Source of the DNA: Uliginosibacterium sp.
Lineage (GTDB): Bacteria > Pseudomonadota > Gammaproteobacteria > Burkholderiales > Rhodocyclaceae
NCBI GenBank assembly: GCA_016718265.1
Contig: JADKDZ010000002.1
Coordinates: 186,001 to 250,000, forward strand
Length of the DNA: 64,000 nucleotides
Direction: 5' to 3'
Part shown: in pieces, positions 61,049-64,000 of the stretch
Layout of the letters: each line of letters opens with the position of its first letter
Numbering within the stretch: position 1 is the stretch's first letter
Position numbers and translations under genes: made by a program
The notes under the pieces: model-generated
What the model saw: the letters and a program-made list of their open reading frames with translations, nothing else
Database searches by the model: none
Told to the model about the DNA's origin: nothing

Positions 61049-62206
61049 TCAGGGTTGGGCGTCAATCATGACCGTGCCGGCTGGGACGTCGGGATCAAGC
61101 TCCAAAGGAAGTGCGACGTCGTCGGTCCCGTCGCCAGCACTTGCACGAAACACGGCGGCCCACTGACGTGCTGAGATGGCGCTCGCCGGATTGGCGCGCA
61201 GGCGCTGAAGCGGGCCGCAAGCAGCTTGATTGATTTGCGCTGCTGCCGCTGCCGGAGGGGATTCAAGCGACACGGCCATACAGGTTCGGGGCGCAATGCC
61301 AGCGCGTGGCGTCGCGCGTTTTGCAGGCGTCTGTATTGCCGGCGGCTCGGCCTTGTGGGCCGTAGCAGATACGGCGGGGGGGGCTTGATCTGCTTTTTCT
61401 TTCATTGACTCTGCAAGCGCTGCCGGGGCCGCGTTTGTGTCCGCGGATTCTGCGGGCCGAGCCGTTTCCTTGGCGTCGGCCTTGGTCGAGGGCGCAGGAG
61501 GCGCAGCGTCTCCCTCGCGTTCCAGCTGTCGTAAGGTCGTTGCGGGAAGTGCGGCTTCGTGCGTCGTCGACGTTCTTGCCAGGGGTTTCTCCAGCGCAAC
61601 AGCTTTCTTCTCTTCGCGGGCCCTTGAGCTGATTTCTGCCGTTTGTTTGTTGGTCGTGGCGTCTGACTCGGCAGAGGCGACATGAACGGGGGCACTCGCC
61701 TGTCTGGCGAACTCGCCCGCGTCTGAGGCGGACGGGGCACTCAGATACACGTGCGTGGCGACGCTGGCGAGTGCCGCGGCCATCGTTGCCAGACCCAGAT
61801 CACGCCAGTTGAAGTGCAGCCAGCGACGACGACGGGGGCGCGAGTCGGGAAGTGTGCGCACCTCGGCAGCATGCTGTTTGAGCCAGGCATCAGCGGCAGG
61901 TGATACTGGTGCGCCCAGTGCCTGTGCAGGCGATGCTCCGTCGGCTATATCCCGCAAGAGCGCGGTCCGGCGCACTTCCTGCGCGAGCTCGATGCGCTTT
62001 GCGTCGACCAGGAATTGCGACTCCATGTGGGGCGGCGGTTCGAAGCAGGGCAATGCCGCAGCCGACGCCGACGAAGTGGGCAGAGCCTGGACGAAGCGCA
62101 GGAAGGCTTCCTCAAGCCTCGGAGAGGGCTCATAGGCGGGGACGCGCTTCAGCAGTTCCGCCAGAAGACCGTCTGCCGCAGCAAAGCGCTCAAAAGCGGC
62201 ACTCAT
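61049..62206 (-). CDS. ECF-type anti-sigma factor / membrane regulator
   Basis: A 385-residue protein that overlaps the ECF sigma gene by 4 bases. The cytosolic N-terminal 130 residues are helical. A membrane span (about 138-155, LGLATMAAALASVATHVYLS) follows a basic stretch (RPRRRRWLHFNWR). The rest is an Ala/Pro/Lys/Glu-rich periplasmic region with little order. I see no zinc-binding HxxxCxxC motif, so it is not a classic ZAS anti-sigma. Function is inferred mainly from the neighbour and topology. Confidence 0.7.
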   Translation of the reverse strand: MSAAFERFAAADGLLAELLKRVPAYEPSPRLEEAFLRFVQALPTSSASAAALPCFEPPPHMESQFLVDAKRIELAQEVRRTALLRDIADGASPAQALGAPVSPAADAWLKQHAAEVRTLPDSRPRRRRWLHFNWRDLGLATMAAALASVATHVYLSAPSASDAGEFARQASAPVHVASAESDATTNKQTAEISSRAREEKKAVALEKPLARTSTTHEAALPATTLRQLEREGDAAPPAPSTKADAKETARPAESADTNAAPAALAESMKEKADQAPPAVSATAHKAEPPAIQTPAKRATPRAGIAPRTCMAVSLESPPAAAAAQINQAACGPLQRLRANPASAISARQWAAVFRASAGDGTDDVALPLELDPDVPAGTVMIDAQP

Positions 62207-62778
62207 GCCACGGTCTCCAGCGCCCGACGAAGGTGAATGAATGCATAGCGCAGGCGGCTCTTCACGGTCTCGAACCCTGTCCCGACGGTATGCGCAATCT
62301 CGTCGAGACTCATTTCGCTGAAGAACCGGAGCACGACAACCTCTCGCTGTGGCGTTGGCAGCGCAAGCAGGGCTTGGTGCACCTGTGCGAGGTTCTGGCG
62401 AAGGCGAAGCTCGTGCTCGGGGGACAGGTCTTCGCCAGGCAGATCGGCATGGAACTCGTCCAGTTCATCGTGCGCGCGATGCTGCGCGCTGCGTGCCTGA
62501 TCCAGCCAGGTGTTGCGCGCGATCTGGAACAGAAAGGTGCGGAACTGCGCCTGGGGCTGATAGTCTCCACAGCGCGTCATGAGCTTTACCCAGGTCTTTT
62601 GCGCAATGTCTTCAGCTTCGTGGGTATTTCCTTGGCATTGCCACGCGATGAAGTTGTACATGGCGCGGTTATGGCGGCGAAACAGGATCGTGGCGGGCGC
62701 TTCAACGACGCCATTGGCGACAAGAAGCATCAGCTCTTCGTCAGGCAAACCGGTGAGGTCGTCAGGAGTCTGAGTCAT
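62203..62778 (-). CDS. ECF-family RNA polymerase sigma factor
   Basis: A 191-residue sigma factor. Region 2 (FRRHNRAMYNFIAWQCQGNT, AEDIAQKTWVKLMTR) and region 4 (LLALPTPQREVVVLRFFSEM, SLDEIAHTVGTGFETVKSRL) are clear. It overlaps the putative anti-sigma gene by 4 bases. It is 40 bases downstream of tesA on the same strand. No ECF-type autoregulatory promoter (AAC-N16-CGT) is evident to me upstream. Confidence 0.9.
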   Translation of the reverse strand: MTQTPDDLTGLPDEELMLLVANGVVEAPATILFRRHNRAMYNFIAWQCQGNTHEAEDIAQKTWVKLMTRCGDYQPQAQFRTFLFQIARNTWLDQARSAQHRAHDELDEFHADLPGEDLSPEHELRLRQNLAQVHQALLALPTPQREVVVLRFFSEMSLDEIAHTVGTGFETVKSRLRYAFIHLRRALETVA

Positions 62779-62818
62779 CGGACAGGGCTGTTCAGTGGGC
62801 AGGGCTGCCAGGCAACAA

Positions 62819-63424
62819 TCATTTGAGCATTGGTTTCAGGCCCGGCCAGATCGTTTGCAGGATCAAGTCTTGGGCTTCGGCAGTCGGATGAATGGTATCG
62901 GCCTGAAACAGTTCGCGGCGCGCCGCTATCTGTTCAAGAAAAAAGGGTACCAGGCCAACTTTGTGTTGCGTGGCGAGCTCGGAAAAAGTGGCCTGGAACT
63001 TTTGCGTGTAGGCGGGGCCGAAGTTTGGCGGCAAACGCATCCCGAGGAGCAGTACATTTGCACGAGATGCTTGTGCCGCACGGATCATTGCGGCAAGGTT
63101 GTCTCGCATCAAGGCTAGCGGTTGCCCGCGCAAGCCGTCATTTGCGCCGAGTTCGATGATGATGATTGTGGGCTTGTGGCGATCCAGGGCCGCAGGCAGG
63201 CGCGAGAGGCCACCGGCGGTTGTTTCTCCGCTGATGCTGGCGTTGACTACCTCGTAGCGGTAGCCTTCTTTGGAAAGGCGCTTTGCAAGCAGGCTGGGCC
63301 AGGCCGCACTCTGATCGATGCCATAGCCGGCGGAGAGACTGTCGCCCCAAACCAGTATCTTCGGGTTCGCGGCACTTGTGGTAGTCGCGATCAAAACCAA
63401 TAGAAAAGACAGGATAGTTTTCAT
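62819..63424 (-). CDS. tesA: TesA-type SGNH esterase/lysophospholipase
   Basis: A 201-residue periplasmic multifunctional acyl-CoA thioesterase I/protease I/lysophospholipase. A signal peptide (about 1-18, ending TSA) precedes GDSLSAGYGI (nucleophile Ser), GANDG (block III Asn) and DTIHPTAEAQ (catalytic Asp-His). Normal length. Its start codon overlaps the start codon of the divergent ABC ATPase gene by 2 bases within CATG; the tesA/ybbA divergent pair is conserved in E. coli. Confidence 0.95.
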   Translation of the reverse strand: MKTILSFLLVLIATTTSAANPKILVWGDSLSAGYGIDQSAAWPSLLAKRLSKEGYRYEVVNASISGETTAGGLSRLPAALDRHKPTIIIIELGANDGLRGQPLALMRDNLAAMIRAAQASRANVLLLGMRLPPNFGPAYTQKFQATFSELATQHKVGLVPFFLEQIAARRELFQADTIHPTAEAQDLILQTIWPGLKPMLK

Positions 63425-64000
63425 GCAGCAGTCTCAAGAGCCCATTGTCGATGTCAAACAGCTCGGGAAGATCGTCGCGCTTGCTGACGGTGGCACGCTG
63501 ACGATTCTGCACGATATCTCTTTCGCTGTCGCCGCAGCGGAGACGGTCGCAATCGTTGGCGCGTCTGGCTCTGGCAAATCAACCTTGCTCGGATTGCTTG
63601 CGGGGCTGGATATTGCCAGCCAGGGCGATGTGCTGATCAGGGGGCGTGCGCTGTCTGGTTTGAGTGAAGACGGAAGGGCGCAGTTGCGGGGGGCAATGAT
63701 TGGCTTTGTCTTCCAGTCCTTCCAGCTCTTGCCCGCGCTGACAGCGCTCGAGAACGTCATGCTGCCGCTGGAGCTGGCTGGACGCCCCCGAGCGCGCGAG
63801 GTGGCGGTCGCTTGCCTCGGCCGCGTAGGGCTGGCAGAGCGCTTGACGCATTACCCGAAGCATTTGTCGGGCGGGGAGCAGCAGCGCGTGGCGCTCGCGC
63901 GAGCATTCGCCACACAGCCCGCCTTGCTCCTGGCGGATGAGCCGACAGGGAATCTTGATGGAGATACCGGCCATCAGATCATCGAGCTGATGTTTGAGCT
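63423..64000 (+). CDS. ybbA: ABC transporter ATP-binding protein, YbbA-like (partial)
   Basis: The first 192 codons of a LolD/YbbA-type ATPase; the gene runs off the window. Walker A is GASGSGKSTLLGLLAGLD, the Q-loop is VFQSFQLLPALTALENVM, the signature is LSGGEQQRVALARAFATQP and Walker B is LLADEPTGNLD. The start at 63423 shares CATG with the tesA start. Adjacency to tesA makes YbbA, the partner of YbbP, more likely than LolD. Confidence 0.9.
   Translation, partial: MQQSQEPIVDVKQLGKIVALADGGTLTILHDISFAVAAAETVAIVGASGSGKSTLLGLLAGLDIASQGDVLIRGRALSGLSEDGRAQLRGAMIGFVFQSFQLLPALTALENVMLPLELAGRPRAREVAVACLGRVGLAERLTHYPKHLSGGEQQRVALARAFATQPALLLADEPTGNLDGDTGHQIIELMFE

Overview
The window is 64 kb of GC-rich chromosomal DNA from what looks like a betaproteobacterium, most likely Rhodocyclales (Zoogloeaceae/Rhodocyclaceae-like). 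This placement is inferred from gene content and gene order only: sucAB-lpd followed by zapE, a fabI-type enoyl-ACP reductase, a Urt urea transporter next to urease, a sigma54-type flagellar promoter, ppk/ppx, YejABEF and cimA. I saw no rRNA, tRNA, CRISPR array, prophage or complete insertion sequence.

Layout. 1-4.2 kb: the end of sucA, then sucB, lpd, an intrinsic terminator and zapE (+ strand). 4.2-17.6 kb (- strand): a complete urea module, urtABCDE-ureD-A-(small isomerase-like gene)-B-C-(decayed vapBC)-E-F-(unknown membrane protein)-G. It is studded with GTAG-headed REP-like palindromes that I found nowhere else in the window. 17.9-22.6 kb (- strand): fabI, then dnaJ, dnaK and grpE behind a sigma32-like promoter. 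22.8-26.8 kb (+): a receiver-PAS histidine kinase, its NarL-type partner and a diguanylate cyclase. 26.8-36.0 kb: flagellar genes flgN-flgM-flgA (-) and flgBCDEFGHIJ (+), with a good sigma28 site before flgM and a canonical GG-N10-GC sigma54 site before flgB.

36.0-38.8 kb: a tyrosine-phosphatase-like gene (-), then an M23 peptidase, a coiled-coil membrane protein and a bactofilin (a likely cell-shape set). 38.8-43.4 kb: an SDR and ppk (-) opposite ppx (+), with a three-repeat PHO box oriented towards ppk. 43.4-46.8 kb: an Mla/MCE lipid transport operon. 46.8-48.6 kb: tatD, and a yqjDE-like stress membrane operon on the other strand. 48.7-51.6 kb: a GAF/PAS/GGDEF diguanylate cyclase divergent from a PilZ protein. 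51.7-57.2 kb: yejABEF peptide importer. 57.3-60.7 kb: a frameshifted solute-binding protein, cimA, and a dapA-family gene preceded by a LacI-type palindrome. 61.0-64 kb: ECF sigma/anti-sigma pair, tesA, and the start of a divergent ybbA-like ABC ATPase.

Four genes (vapC, vapB, urtB and the solute-binding protein at 57.3 kb) are each broken by one base. In each case restoring one base gives a full-length family-typical protein. Two breaks lie in homopolymers and could be sequencing errors, so pseudogene calls should be treated with care. The main unexplained items are the muconolactone-isomerase-like gene inside the urease operon, the AT-richer membrane-protein gene between ureF and ureG, the confinement of REP elements to the urea module, and several clean palindromes that look like operators.
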